A DNA stretch of 64,000 nt from Blattamonas nauphoetae (lineage: Eukaryota; Preaxostyla; Oxymonadida). Each line of letters opens with the position of its first letter. The stretch's first letter is position 1. The DNA is taken from the NCBI GenBank assembly GCA_033064195.1, contig JARBJD010000171.1:92936-156935 (forward strand). Direction: 5' to 3'. The translations under genes and the position numbers were made by a program. The notes under the pieces were generated by a model. The model ran no database searches. It was not told where the DNA came from and saw only the letters and a list, made by a program, of their open reading frames with translations. Shown here one piece after another: positions 35,659-46,972 of this stretch.

Positions 35659-36649
35659 TCGGGGTGGCGGGAAAAACTTGGGCGGGCTCTTAGTCGATTC
35701 TGGCACTATTTAGCTTAATTTTCACTTCATACAGTGCCTTTACATGTTTCCTATTTTCAAAAAACACCAAGTAAAAAAATCATAGTGTCCTGACCAGAGA
35801 GAACAGCGAGGTGAAAGATCAGATCTGAACGACTATGACTCTTTTTCTCAACAAAATGGAAAATTTCAGACATTTAGACTAATTTACACTCATTTCAGAA
35901 GAAGATGTAGCAATTGAATCAATACATGACAGGGAAATGTCATCGAGATTTTTTTCCAGAATCGTGATGATCATCCTTCCTTTGTCGTCAATTCGTAGTT
36001 TGATCTCCCAGCCAGTCATTGAACTGGCTGTAGCTTCTGTCCAGCATGGTGATTACACATATCCTGATGAATAATGACCAAGATCCTGAAAACAACGTCG
36101 ATGATCGAAAAAAATTGCAATTCAGTGTTTATATTCAGATTCCTTTGAATACGGGAGGAGTAATGAGAAAACGGCAAGAAATACAAACCAGTCTGGTTTT
36201 ATCCCTGAATCAACGATGTCGTGTTTCACCGCTTGATCATGACGTCAGATGTGATGATTGGCACTTTCCACGATGCCCCGTGCATTCATGAAGGGGGTCG
36301 ATTCGTTTCATCCTGAAAAAGATGACGTGACAACGGCGATTCTCAAACAGAGTTAAAAATCTCGATGATATTTCCCTGTCATGTATTGATTCAATTGCTA
36401 CATCTTCTTCTGAAATGAGTGTAAATTAGTCTAAATGTCTGAAATTTTCCATTTTGTTGAGAAAAAGAGTCATAGTCGTTCAGATCTGATCTTTCACCTC
36501 GCTGTTCTCTCTGGTCAGGACACTATGATTTTTTTACTTGGTGTTTTTTGAAAATAGGAAACATGTAAAGGCACTGTATGAAGTGAAAATTAAGCTAAAT
36601 AGTGCCAGAATCGACTAAGAGCCCGCCCAAGTTTTTCCCGCCACCCCGA
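35659..36649. mobile_element. 991-bp DNA element with near-perfect 295-bp TIRs and TA target duplication
   Basis: The left arm, 35659..35953, is the inverted complement of the right arm, 36355..36649, with one difference noticed. Termini begin TCGGGGTGGCGGGAAAAACT. TA flanks both sides (35657..35658 and 36650..36651). The interior of about 400 bp holds only an 81-codon frame (36046..36291), so the element is non-autonomous. TA duplication fits Tc1/mariner-like or related cut-and-paste elements; the family is not identified. The near identity of the arms suggests recent activity. Confidence 0.85.
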
Positions 36650-36651
36650 TA

Positions 36652-37414
36652 TATGCCGAACTTCAACCTACGTACCGAACCCATGCCGTGATGGCTTTGA
36701 TGGAGGATTGATTGACCAAGAGATGAATATTGTGTTTTGGGGCTGAACGGGAAGCAGCATGATGAATTGAACGGAAGGACTGAATATGTCCCACGAATTT
36801 TGGTGAGTAGGACCGCACATTTTGGATGAGACAACGTCGGTGTCGATAGCAGTATGGATGAGCTTGCATGTCTGCTGTTGAATGTTGCTCGGGAATAATT
36901 GGTGAGGACATCTGAAAACATGATTCAGATGATCGCTTCGACCAAAGAAGGAGGTTCTGCGGTGGTTGGACGATCAAACAGCTCCACCCTTCCGTTGTCA
37001 AAAAACAAAGCAGAATCGCTCCTGATTTATGAAGGAACTCACCTCATAGAAGCAAGTTGTGTTGAGAATCGGCCATTCCAGTGAGGAGACTTCAGCAGGA
37101 GTTGTGAAGGTCGTTTTGCGTGAATGAACTTGAGTGTGAGGATGACGGGCAGTGCCGGAGGACACAAGACAAGTCGAGGCAAAGTATCGACACGACAGAT
37201 TCGATGATCACGATATACTCGCTTTTTCACCTGTTTCATCCTCGATTAGTGAGGATCGTGGCCCAACTATAGCCCCTTCTGGTTTTGAGTTACCTCGAAT
37301 TAGGATTTTGATTTTTCATGATCAGTAGATTCTTTTTCGGTAACGTGAGCTTGATTCGGTGAGAGCTGAACGTGCCAGCACTTCTGTGTCTTCGTCGATC
37401 CAGTTCGTCTTCTA
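36652..37414. other. Spacer between the TIR element and the interrupted ARM-like gene
   Basis: The minus strand has an open frame at 37000..36663 (MSSPIIPEQHSTADMQAH) of unknown nature, possibly a remnant. No other feature. Confidence 0.3.
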
Positions 37415-39902
37415 CTAATACTCCGTAAAGTTCAGACCACGCATTTTGTTCAGTTCGACCGAGTAGCTCACAATGCCCCGTGCGTTGAAGCTTGTGCTTG
37501 TGTTTTGCAGTCTTTGTTGGAGAACATCATCAAAGCCTTCCGTTTGCAGGGAACGAATGATGATCTGCCCTTTCTGAGAGTGTTTCCCATCACGTTTGTT
37601 CCAATTCTTCACAGTCCTTAAAAATTCGAAGAGAAGTCTCAAAATCGTGATGTCGTCCTCGAAATACAGTCGGTCGGACTGTTGAGTAATTTGTAACTCG
37701 TCACATCAAACGTGCCACTGTAGAATTCTTTGTTTTCACGAAAATGAAAAAAGTGTCAAACCTCCGTCTAAGTCGTGTGTCGGTATTCGATGTTCTTTCA
37801 AAAAGATCATTCAGAATTTCATAGAACATTTCATACATCGTTGTTTTGCTCATTCATCACCTGTCTTTGTCATCGTGCTCTGAGAGAATGAGGAGAGTAC
37901 TCAATTGGAAAAAATGAGACAATATTGGACGATACCGTGTCAACGTATTGTTGACCTATTGTGCTGTGCGCATTCAATGGTCTCATGCAATCAGCTTGCG
38001 AAAAACGACGAATCAGTCGAGGAGGAGAAAAATGGTCTACTTTCGTTGAATCTGAAACTGGAGTGCTAGACACGATAAAAGAGGACTAGATAAGAGATAT
38101 ATCCTGAAATCAAACCTAAATTGTTGATAGAGAGTCTACAATAGCACATCGTTAGACAACCCAATCAACACACTGATATTCATTAGCAAGGTTGAAATCT
38201 CAAGGTATCCCTCTCTTTGTCAGCTTTCCTGTGTAACTTTCTCAACCTGAGGCCTATATATTGGTGTTATCCCATCCACTAGTTAGAACGGGATTTGAAT
38301 CACAACTCTTTGTCAACTCCTGTTTGACTACGAGGACGTTGTCTTTTATCATCCAAATAACAGATTTAGTTTGAGACTTTAAACAATTTACTAATTCGAC
38401 ATACAATTTGAAAGTGTAGATTCCAAGATTGAGACAAGGAGTGAAATCAAAATTAGTGGATATTGGACAGATTCATCACACTTTAACAAACAATCATTGA
38501 AGAACTCTCAATTCGGATGATCAGCATTGAATCGAGTCTCAGGAAATCAGATGATTGTGTTGATTGGATCGTCAAACGATGTGCTATTGTAGACTCTCTA
38601 TCAACAATTTAGGTTTGATTTCAGGATATATCTCTTATCTAGTCCTCTTTTATCGTGTCTAGCACTCCAGTTTCAGATTCAACGAAAGTAGACCATTTTT
38701 CTCCTCCTCGACTGATTCGTCGTTTTTCGCAAGCTGATTGCATGAGACCATTGAATGCGCACAGCACAATAGGTCAACAATACGTTGACACGGTATCGTC
38801 CAATATTGTCTCATTTTTTCCAATTGAGTACTCTCCTCATTCTCTCAGAGCACGATGACAAAGACAGGTGATGAATGAGCAAAACAACGATGTATGAAAT
38901 GTTCTATGAAATTCTGAATGATCTTTTTGAAAGAACATCGAATACCGACACACGACTTAGACGGAGGTTTGACACTTTTTTCATTTTCGTGAAAACAAAG
39001 AATTCTACAGTGGCACGTTTGATGTGACGAGTTACAAATTACTCAACAGTCCGACCGACTGTAGGAGAGTGAGCTTGGGATCGTGAGAATAATGGGTAAG
39101 TCCAACACAAAAGTCAATGTTGGTTGGTACAATGAAGATATTTCCAGTGGCCGAGTTAAAAGAAACGAGAACGTTTCAGACGAAACTCCATCAGCGATGA
39201 ACGAGTAGTTGGTACACAGATGGCGTATATATGCTTCTGATGGGACAAGAACACGGTTTAAGACGGTCTCGTGAATAGTTTGTTGTTCACACGAATCCTC
39301 GATTTCGAGTTTGTTCAGTGCATACGGAGTTGACAGCCAGAGGGAAAGAGTGATGATGGAGATGAGATAAGAGTGGATGTCTTGAGTATCAGCAATGGAC
39401 AGAGATAGTGGGTTCAGAGAGGTGAGGATATGAGTGATTAGACCCACATTGGCCAGCCTCAGGTGCATCCGTGTCGATGTGTTGTGGTGAAGACTGTCGA
39501 GCATCTTCATCGTTGCAGTGATGAGTGAATGATTGGCACAAGAAAGAAGGATCATGTATGATTGCATAAATTCCATCAGATTTTGATCAGTTGACTCCAT
39601 AGCTGGACAAATAAAGCTGTCAGCGTCGTCTTCGTTCGAATATCTGATTTGTTCGAGAAACAAGACGGCTTTCTTGACGAAATCATCAGTAAATACACAG
39701 TCATGTTGAATCAGGGATACTAGAGAGTGATAGACGACAGATTTCTCGGATGTCGATTGGTGAGGTGTGCCATCCCAATTCTGGAAGGCTGGATGGTCAA
39801 AATGGAATTATATTGAAAGAAAGGCATACCATCAGGGTAAAGTTCATTTGAAACTGATCTTAGAGAGACCTGATCATTCATTGAGCTGGAGATTGCTGTC
39901 AT
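37415..39902 (-). pseudogene. ARM-like lineage-specific family gene, split by a TA-inserting element
   Basis: Exon 1 is 39902..39830 (ATG 39902, MTAISSSMNDQVS). A 41-nt GTATGC...CATCCAG phase-1 intron follows, then exon 2 from 39788 (FQNWDGTPHQSTSEKSVVYH). Coding runs to 39062, is broken by the element at 37667..39061, and resumes at 37664 (FEDDITILRLLFEFLRTV) to TAG 37417..37415. Removing the element and one TA leaves 73+727+250 = 1050 nt, exactly 350 codons in frame across the junction. The protein is helical with ARM-like character (LVSLIQHDCVFTDDFVKKAV) and ends NKMRGLNFTEY. I believe it belongs to a large family in Blattamonas-like oxymonads; function unknown. With the element in place the frame stops 18 bases inside it. 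Confidence 0.75.
37667..39061. mobile_element. 1395-bp DNA element with about 500-bp TIRs inserted at TA
   Basis: The left arm (37667 to about 38170) is the inverted complement of the right arm (about 38556 to 39061), almost identical over the outer part; both arms encode the same 67-residue frame. Termini begin CAGTCGGTCGGACTGTTGAG, resembling the TA-CAGT ends of Tc1-like elements. TA duplications are at 37665..37666 and 39062..39063. The spacer of about 385 bp has no transposase, so the element is non-autonomous and fold-back in shape. Confidence 0.85.
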
Positions 39903-40251
39903 CAATAATTATGGGACACAGTCGAAAATGAACGGACTCTGGTATCAGAGCGCAATTTAAAGAAGATTTAACGATTCACCCCCCTGAAACTATTTCAAAG
40001 GGGATTGTCTCATAAATTGAGAAAAAGCGAAGGATACAACTCAGAAATAACTGAAAAGTGACAAACAGAAAAACGTGAGTGTAGGCAGTGCCTTAGCTTG
40101 CGGAATATGGTACAATGTGTCAGAACAAATCGTGACATATCTTCAATATCCGCAGACAAGTACAAAGCCAGATAACTCACAAAATAAACGATAAGTGAAG
40201 GGGATTTGATGAGACTGACCCAGAATACTGTCAATTCCGTCGACAAGCCGG
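39903..40251. other. Short intergenic stretch
   Basis: Lies between two minus-strand ARM/HEAT-like genes. It would hold the promoter of the interrupted gene. No motif recognised. Confidence 0.3.
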
Positions 40252-42751
40252 TTACATCCCTCGAATCGCTGGAGGAATGTGAGCTGGTGTCGTAATTCCG
40301 AGTATCGTGGAAGGTTCGAAGATGAATGACGCGACAGTGCAGTTCATCCCAATCTTCATCCCCAATTCGGCGAGTGACTTGTTTAGAATCACGTTCAGCA
40401 TGTCTTCCGACCCTTCCTCGCGAAGCACCACTCGCCATCTCTCTTCGCTGTCGACCTCGTTTGGGACAGCTCGCAGCAAAAGAACACTGAACAATCGACA
40501 GGTTTCCTCTGAACAAACAGGCAGGGATGGATTGAACGTTGGTTCCTGATAGTATCGGCGAGTGACACTGATGATGTCCTTGAGCGAGTTGACGAGCTTA
40601 GTTGTGCCAGGCGGCAGATGAGGGAAAGACAGAAGCACTCCACAAACAGCAGAAGGATTGAAATCATTCGTTCTTCTCATCGCCCACAGCAGATGCAGAA
40701 GGAGTTGTCGTCGCGTCTGAGCTGTCGCTGTCGTGTTGCGCTTTTGGATGAAAGCGGTTTCTTTCACTCCAATGCAATTCACTTCGAAGTCCACAAAGAA
40801 TTCCAGAAGAGGGATGGGACGAGAGATGGCACAATCCGCACCAGCTGAGGAGTGCTCTGTGGAAGAAGGGGGGAAGATGGTGTGGTGTGTGATGTCGTAT
40901 GCATCCAGTCCGTGTGTCACCTCGTCCACTCGGAGGAAGAACTCCTTCACTCGAACATACGAATCTGGGAGTCGACTCGCAGGTTGACGAATCAAGTTGA
41001 GGAATGACGAGACGAGGTGGACGAGAGGGAAGGAATCAACTGTTCGGAGCAGTGGGGTCAGTTCCGAGCAGACACGCACCAGAGTAGGCAGCAGCGTCTG
41101 TTTTATTCGTTCAGCTTGCTTGTCTTTGCTCAAGAGTGTGTTCCCTCTCTCCTTCAATCGCTGGAAGACGAGTGGATACAGCACGTGCAGTCTCTCCAAT
41201 CCAGACGGCGAGCCAGCAAGCGAAGACACATCCATTCGCATCACTCGCCACACATCCACAAGCTCGCTCACACTCGTCCCTGTTCTGGCTGACGATGTTG
41301 GTTCTCCTTTCCCTTCGACATGTGCTGACAGTGTCGTTCCATCCGTGGTTGTCTTGTTGGTTTCTTGTGTGTCCGTGTGGAGAGGATATCGCTGCTCGAT
41401 CTCCAACAGCTTCTCCACAATCCGCTGTGCCTCGTCGTCCTCCAATCTGTCTCCATTCGAGCGATCTGCACGATGGCCAAGCACAGAGAGGAGGAATGAC
41501 AGTGAAAGCTCATCCAGATCCTTCAGAAGGAGTCGGGTGATCTTGGGCTCGATCTGAGGCGGCACAACCAACGTTAACTTCTCATCTGTGTCTGTGAAGA
41601 TGATGGCCAGAAGAGACAGGGCGAGTTTTGAGAATGGTTCAGAGTTTGATAGACATGTCAACAAGGCGTGCCAGAGTGAGGAGGAAGAAGTGAGACGTGT
41701 CACAATCTTCGACAGCACGACGAGGATCGGATCATCTGAGCGTGCGTTGGGAGGGAGGAGGGCAAGAAGGCGGATCATGGTTGGCTCTTGGATCTCGATG
41801 TAGATCTCGCAAGATGTGAAGAACTCCATGAATATATTCAAAATTGGTAGATGGTGGGAAGGCGGGGCAGCTGTGAGTGCCGTCACGAGGAGCGTGAGTG
41901 GGAGGCAGTTGGCCATGTTGTGGAGTGCTTCCTCTGATGTCAGGAGAGACGAAGCAATCCGAACAAAAAGCTTGACTGTTTCGATACAAGGCGATGAGAC
42001 ATCTGCATCCGCAAAAAGAGCTGAAAGATGTCCGAGCAGAGTTGAAGCAGCTGCCACGTTGATCGGTGATTTTTCCCACTCGTGGGGTCCGTGCAGAGAT
42101 AAATCAGCATGGAGAGCGACAGTGTCAACACTGCATAATGCTGGGATGCACTCGTCTGGCAGGACGGAGGTCACCGAATGGAGGATGGAGGCAGCTTTGT
42201 CTCTGATGGTTGGGTCCGACGATGTGATGAATAAGAGCATGTATGGCAAAAGTGGATCGATCATGTTCAAGGGATACTTGTCAGTCTGCACGGAAGGAAG
42301 CCGTCCCATCTCGATGAGAACGAAATCGAGGAGATGGATGGTCGCACTTTTGAGGACATCGTTTCTTCGAGTATCAGAAGAACTCCCCAACGTGGTAGGA
42401 CAAAAAATTGAACTGGATTGTTTCAGTGTTTCTTTGATGGTCCGTCCGATTTCATATCTGGCATTCCAGTTGTCATTGAAGGAGAACTTCTTCACGAGTG
42501 TAACCAGCATTGACCACATTTTGTCTGTTTCAAAGAGATAAAACCGATTAAATAAGCCTTCGGTTTGGCTAGATCGATCTGAAAATCTTATAAAAAGTGA
42601 TGGACACACTATTCAGGATTTCGATGATTCGTTCAACATAATACGCTTGTGGACTGTTCTGAGTCTCGGAAAAACTGGTCACAATTTCATAGAATGAATT
42701 CCAACTTCTCCGAAAACGACGGGAGGCCTTTTCAGGAAACAGGTATGTCAT
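40252..42751 (-). CDS. HEAT/ARM-like repeat protein, two exons
   Basis: Exon 1 is 42751..42610 (MTYLFPEKASRRFRRSWNSF) and exon 2 is 42578..40252, joined by a 31-nt GTGTGT...TTTTCAG phase-1 intron, giving 822 aa and ending at TAA. An in-frame TAA just upstream of ATG 42751 supports the start. The protein is almost entirely alpha-helical with repeats of 35-45 residues (MIDPLLPYMLLFITSSDPTI; VLSKIVTRLTSSSSLWHALL), typical of HEAT/ARM solenoids. A charged, Thr-rich loop lies in the middle (TQETNKTTTDGTTLSAH). No membrane segment or signal peptide. It is likely a protein-binding scaffold; a precise role cannot be given. Its neighbours on the same strand are ARM-like too, suggesting a local family cluster. 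Confidence 0.65.
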
Positions 42752-43605
42752 GATTGAGGATCCAAATTAACGAGAGAACACACTAAGGGCAGGATCGAAC
42801 TGGATTTACTGAATTGAAGAGAAATAGTCACAATTCACTTTAATCATCCCATTGAACGGTTTTAATGATTAAACCAGAGCTGTTTTGGTCATTCTCTTAT
42901 TCTTGGAGCAAGAAATGCACAAAAGGAATTGATCAAACCATTCTTCGCACAGTCATTGTCCAATCTGATGAACCTTCTTGGTCTCATCCTTATTCATCAT
43001 CTCTGGCTCGAAGCCACGTCCACAAAAGAGAGAATTCTGCCGCTATCTCTCCAGATGGACTTTGCTCCTCCCACAGAAGCCGCGCACATCTCAGGAAATG
43101 AACGAGCTTTCGTGCCGCAAATAAGCCTGAACTACGGAACATATCATTCGAATACGTATCTAATGGACTCTATCTCCCTTTCACTGCTTGGACCGTATAC
43201 AACAATCTGCCATACATCGTCATTGACCGACTCTGAAACCTCCAATATTATCGACCAGGACGACCAACCCAATGGAAATCAAAACACGGAAAACCGTTAA
43301 AAGGGATTCAACGGTGAATATTTCATAAATTTCGAAAAAAGTGAATGATACAGCTCAGAATCAACAGAAAAGTGTAAAAACATAAAAGAATGCGAGTTTT
43401 TTGTTGTCTTTTCTGTTTTGGAAGCAGCATTTCATCATTTTTGTGCATTGAAGGGTGCATGATTTGTTTCAATTCCAACCACAATAAGTCCTGTTTTGTG
43501 GAATTTATGAATTCATTTCATCTTTCAATGCTTCGGATATCATATTCTATTATAAAAGGGTTGATCGCAATCACCAACCACATTAAACCAAGTTGATTGT
43601 GGAAT
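42752..43605. other. Intergenic stretch with a possible coding remnant
   Basis: A plus-strand frame of about 120 codons ending at 43300 contains NERAFVPQISLNYGTYHSNT and looks weakly coding, but it has no good start and no recognised domain. The rest is AT-rich. Confidence 0.3.
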
Positions 43606-46600
43606 ATGGCTGATAGTATCAAAGTTCCCGAAGGCTGTTTGTCATGTTCTTGTTGTTCATGAATGAATTTCGATTGTGGTTCTTGTTCAGATTCATGTGT
43701 TCGGATCGTGTACTCTGGCGGTACTGTAGTGGTTGTGGAAATGATTGAAAAGTCGACCAATATCCACTACACAGGAAAGATAGTGCAGTGCTTAACTCAA
43801 AACGACATCGATCAATTCAATAAAGAAGCTGGACGACTGAAAACTTTCGACCATCCTCGAATCATCAAACTTAAGGAAGTCATCGCAATAAACGACATCA
43901 AAGTTATGGTGATGGAACTGGGTGGAAGACCTCTTTCCGAAGTTGTTCAAGACTACACAAAAAGACAAGCCCTGATGCCTCGCGAAGTGTGTTCATCAAT
44001 CTCCTTTTATGAGAATTCTTTTTCGTCAAAGTGCAATTTTTCTCTCCTAATTATATTCCATTTATTGGTGGGTTGATTTTTTCAGGAAGTATATCAAGTG
44101 ATGGAGGATATTTCGTCGGCACTGGAATTGATGCACAACCACGAAGGCGGAAGGACGGCACACGGCAATATCAGAATTCCGAACATTTTAATTGGCAGGG
44201 ATGGCCATGCGAAGCTCTGTATGTCTGTTTTTCCACTATATCCTCCTTCTCTCAACTTCCTTCCTCTCTGATCCTCTGTTCATCGTCGAAGGTGGTTTTG
44301 GGGAAACATATTCGGAAGACATGAGCCTCACTGAATTTGAGATGCCGCAGCTGTATGTGTCACCGGAGAGACTGAACTCTGAGTCGGGAGAAGCGACTTG
44401 CGAGGCGGATGTGTGGTCGTTGGGAGTTGTGCTGTATTGGCTGCTGTTTGGAGAGCCGCCGTTCAAAGCGACGAAAATGTTGCAACTAATTCGGGACATC
44501 GCGTCGTTCAAAGCGATCAGTATTCCGAATTCGTGTGGAGAGGAAGAGCGAGCGCTGCTGATGCGAATGATGGATCCCGTCTGCCTTCCTTTTCTCTTTT
44601 GATCATCCCCCTTTTCTCTCTTCCTCTCCTCTTTTGGTCAGTGTGCAGAATCTCGAATAACTTGTCGCCAGCTGCGACTCTCCAAGTCGTTCCAATGCAT
44701 TGTGAACACAATTGAAGGAGTTTGGAAACTACGAAATGACGAACAGGCACTGAGAGTGGAAGCAGAGGAAGAAAAGAAGAAAGCGGAAGCAGAAAGGGTA
44801 AGGATTGAGGTCGAGAAAAAGAGAGCAGAGCAGCAAACAAGAAAGGTGGAGAAAGAGAAGAGGAAGGCGGAAGCGGGAAGAGCGAAGATGGAAGAGGAGA
44901 AAAGGAAATCAGAAAGGGAAAAAGAACAGATGGAGGAAAAGAAAGGACAGGTCGAAAGAGAAAAAATGAAACTATCAGATGAAGTGAAGAGAACTCTTCA
45001 AGAACTTGAGGATGCAAGAGAAGCGAAGGAGATGAGCGAGAGAGAGAATAAATCTCTGAAAACACAGAACGACGATTTGAAACTCCTAATGGCACATTTC
45101 CCAACGTGCCCTGGAACAGAGTCACTCAAAACACTCGACAGCACTGCTCACAAACTCACACCAACCACTCTCACACAGATCATCGACCTCGAAAAGAGCA
45201 CAGATTGGAGAACAGCTTTCACTTTTCCGATCGACGAGGGAGAGTGGGAACTCAAAATCAAAACAATTGAACATCCTGTCGTCAAGGTGAGTGTGTTCTT
45301 CTCTCTTCTCATCTGTTCAGTGCTTGGCTTCCTCAGACATCCTCTTCCTGAAAATGCCACACTCAAGCAGTGTGGAGCCAGGAAGAGTGGAATTGGTGGT
45401 GATTTCACTCTATGGAGTGGAGGGATGTGGAAAGGAGGAGAACTCAAGCCGCCAGGAACAAACAAGAAATGCGATCGAATTGGGCAGACAGCAGCGATTC
45501 GAGTGAACATGTCGACTCGAGAAGCAAGTCTGTTTGTGGACGACGAGGAACAGCCTGGGATCTTCACCGACATCCCTTCTCCTCTCTGCCTCGGAATCAC
45601 AACACACGACCATCATACTACCATCGAAGTTCTTCATCTTGCCACCACTGCCCTTTTGGAAACACAACATGGAATGGAAGCACTCGCCAGGTCCACTCGA
45701 ATGAAGGCATTGGAGGAAGAGAACCTGAAGCTGGAAGAAAAGATAGAGCGGATGAGAATGATGCTGAGAACAGATTGGGTTGGAACAGAATCTCTCCAAA
45801 CATTCGACCAAACTGCTCACAGACTCACTCCAACCACTCTCACACAAATCATCACAATCGAAAAGGGTTGGAGAACAGCCTTCACTCTTCCGATCGACGA
45901 GGGAGAGTGGGAACTCAAAATCAGAGGAAACGACACAATTTTGAATGTGGGTGTGTTCTTCTCTCTTCTCATCCTCTCAGTGATTGGCTTCCTCAGACAT
46001 CCACTTCCTGACAATGCCACACAGCACGATTGTGGATACTATAGCAGTGGGATTGGTGGTGATTTCGTTCTTTGGGATGGAGGGATGTGGAAAGGCGGAA
46101 AAGAGTTCAAGCCAGAAGGAACAAACAAGAAGTGGGATCGAGTTGGGCAGACAGCAGCGATTCGAGTGAATATGTCAACTCGCGAAGCTCGACTGTTTGT
46201 GGACGATTCCGAACAGCCTGGGATCTTCACCGACATCCCTTCTCCTATCTGTCTTGGAATCACAACCTACGACCAGAATGTTTCTGTTGAAGTTCTTCGT
46301 CTTGTGCGAACAGATGGTTTGAAGACAGAACATGCGAAATGGACGCTCTCCATATTAGCTCACGTTCGTGAATTGGAGATTGCAGAACAGAAAATGGAGA
46401 GGATGAGAATGATGCTTCGAACAGATTGGATTGGAACAGAATCTCTCAAAACAATCAACCGAACTGCTCACAGACTCACTCCAACCACTCTCACACAAAT
46501 CATCAAACTCGAGCCCAACGAGTGGAGAACAGCATTAACTTTTCCGTTCGACGAGGGAGAGTGGGAACTCAAAATCAGAAGAACAGAACAGACAGGATTG

Positions 46601-46972
46601 AGTGTGAGTGTGTTCTAAAGTCTTCTCATATTTTTAGCACTTGGCTTCATCACACATCCACTTCCTGAAAATGCCACACTCAGGCAGTGTGGAACCTATT
46701 TCGGTGGAATTGGTGGCCACTACTCTCTTTACAGTGGAGGGACGTGGAAAGCCGGAGGAGAATTCAAGCCACCTGGAACAAACAAGAAATGCGATCGAGC
46801 TGGGCAGACAGCAGCGATTCGAGTGAACATGAGGACGAGAGAAGCTCGACTGTTTGTGGACGATTTGGAGCAGCCTGGGATCTTCCCCGACATCCCTTCT
46901 CCTCTCTGCTTCGGAATCTCAACCCACGACCAGAATAAACCGATTGAAGCGATGTGGCTCAAGCGAATCTGA
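43606..46972 (+). CDS. Pseudokinase fused to coiled coil and three SPRY-like repeats
   Basis: Proposed exons: 43606..43645, 43691..43986, 44086..44218, 44292..44578 and from 44642, with introns of 45, 99, 73 and 63 nt that all keep frame. The kinase fold is recognisable: IHYTGKIVQCL (beta-3 Lys), DHPRIIKL, TAHGNIRIPNIL at the catalytic loop, KLCGFG at the DFG site, LYVSPERL, ADVWSLGVVLYWLLFG and MMDPCAESRIT. The catalytic-loop Asp is Asn (residue 140) and the DFG Asp is Gly (158), so it is probably catalytically dead. A highly charged coiled coil follows (44.75-45.08 kb), then SPRY-like repeats at about 45.09-45.65, 45.77-46.31 and 46.42-46.97 kb. A TAA at 46616..46618 interrupts the third repeat (910 aa to that stop); the same frame then stays open to TGA 46972. 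The first intron is the least certain. Confidence 0.7.
45090..46970 (+). repeat. Three direct repeats of the SPRY-like coding unit
   Basis: Units begin with a GTESLxT motif and share DEGEWELK, GFLRHPLP (GFITHPLP in the third) and QTAAIRVNM, with obvious nucleotide identity and a spacing of about 650 bp. The gene at 3670 carries one further copy. Confidence 0.8.

Noticed and set aside
38270..38330. tRNA B-box-like sequence GATTCAAATCCC on the minus strand
   Set aside because: The surrounding bases do not form T-arm or acceptor stems, and no anticodon arm follows.
37870..38858. Two identical 67-codon reading frames in the 37.7-kb element
   Set aside because: They are the same sequence seen in both inverted arms. 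There is no homology or codon signal to support a protein.
29855..46618. Possible reassigned genetic code (TAA/TAG read as Gln, as in some oxymonads)
   Set aside because: In-frame TAG (31022, 3170) and TAA (46616) fit that idea, but TGA also occurs as a lesion (29855, 8209), sister copies have Phe rather than Gln at the TAA site, and frame shifts accompany the stops. Decay or indels explain the set better.
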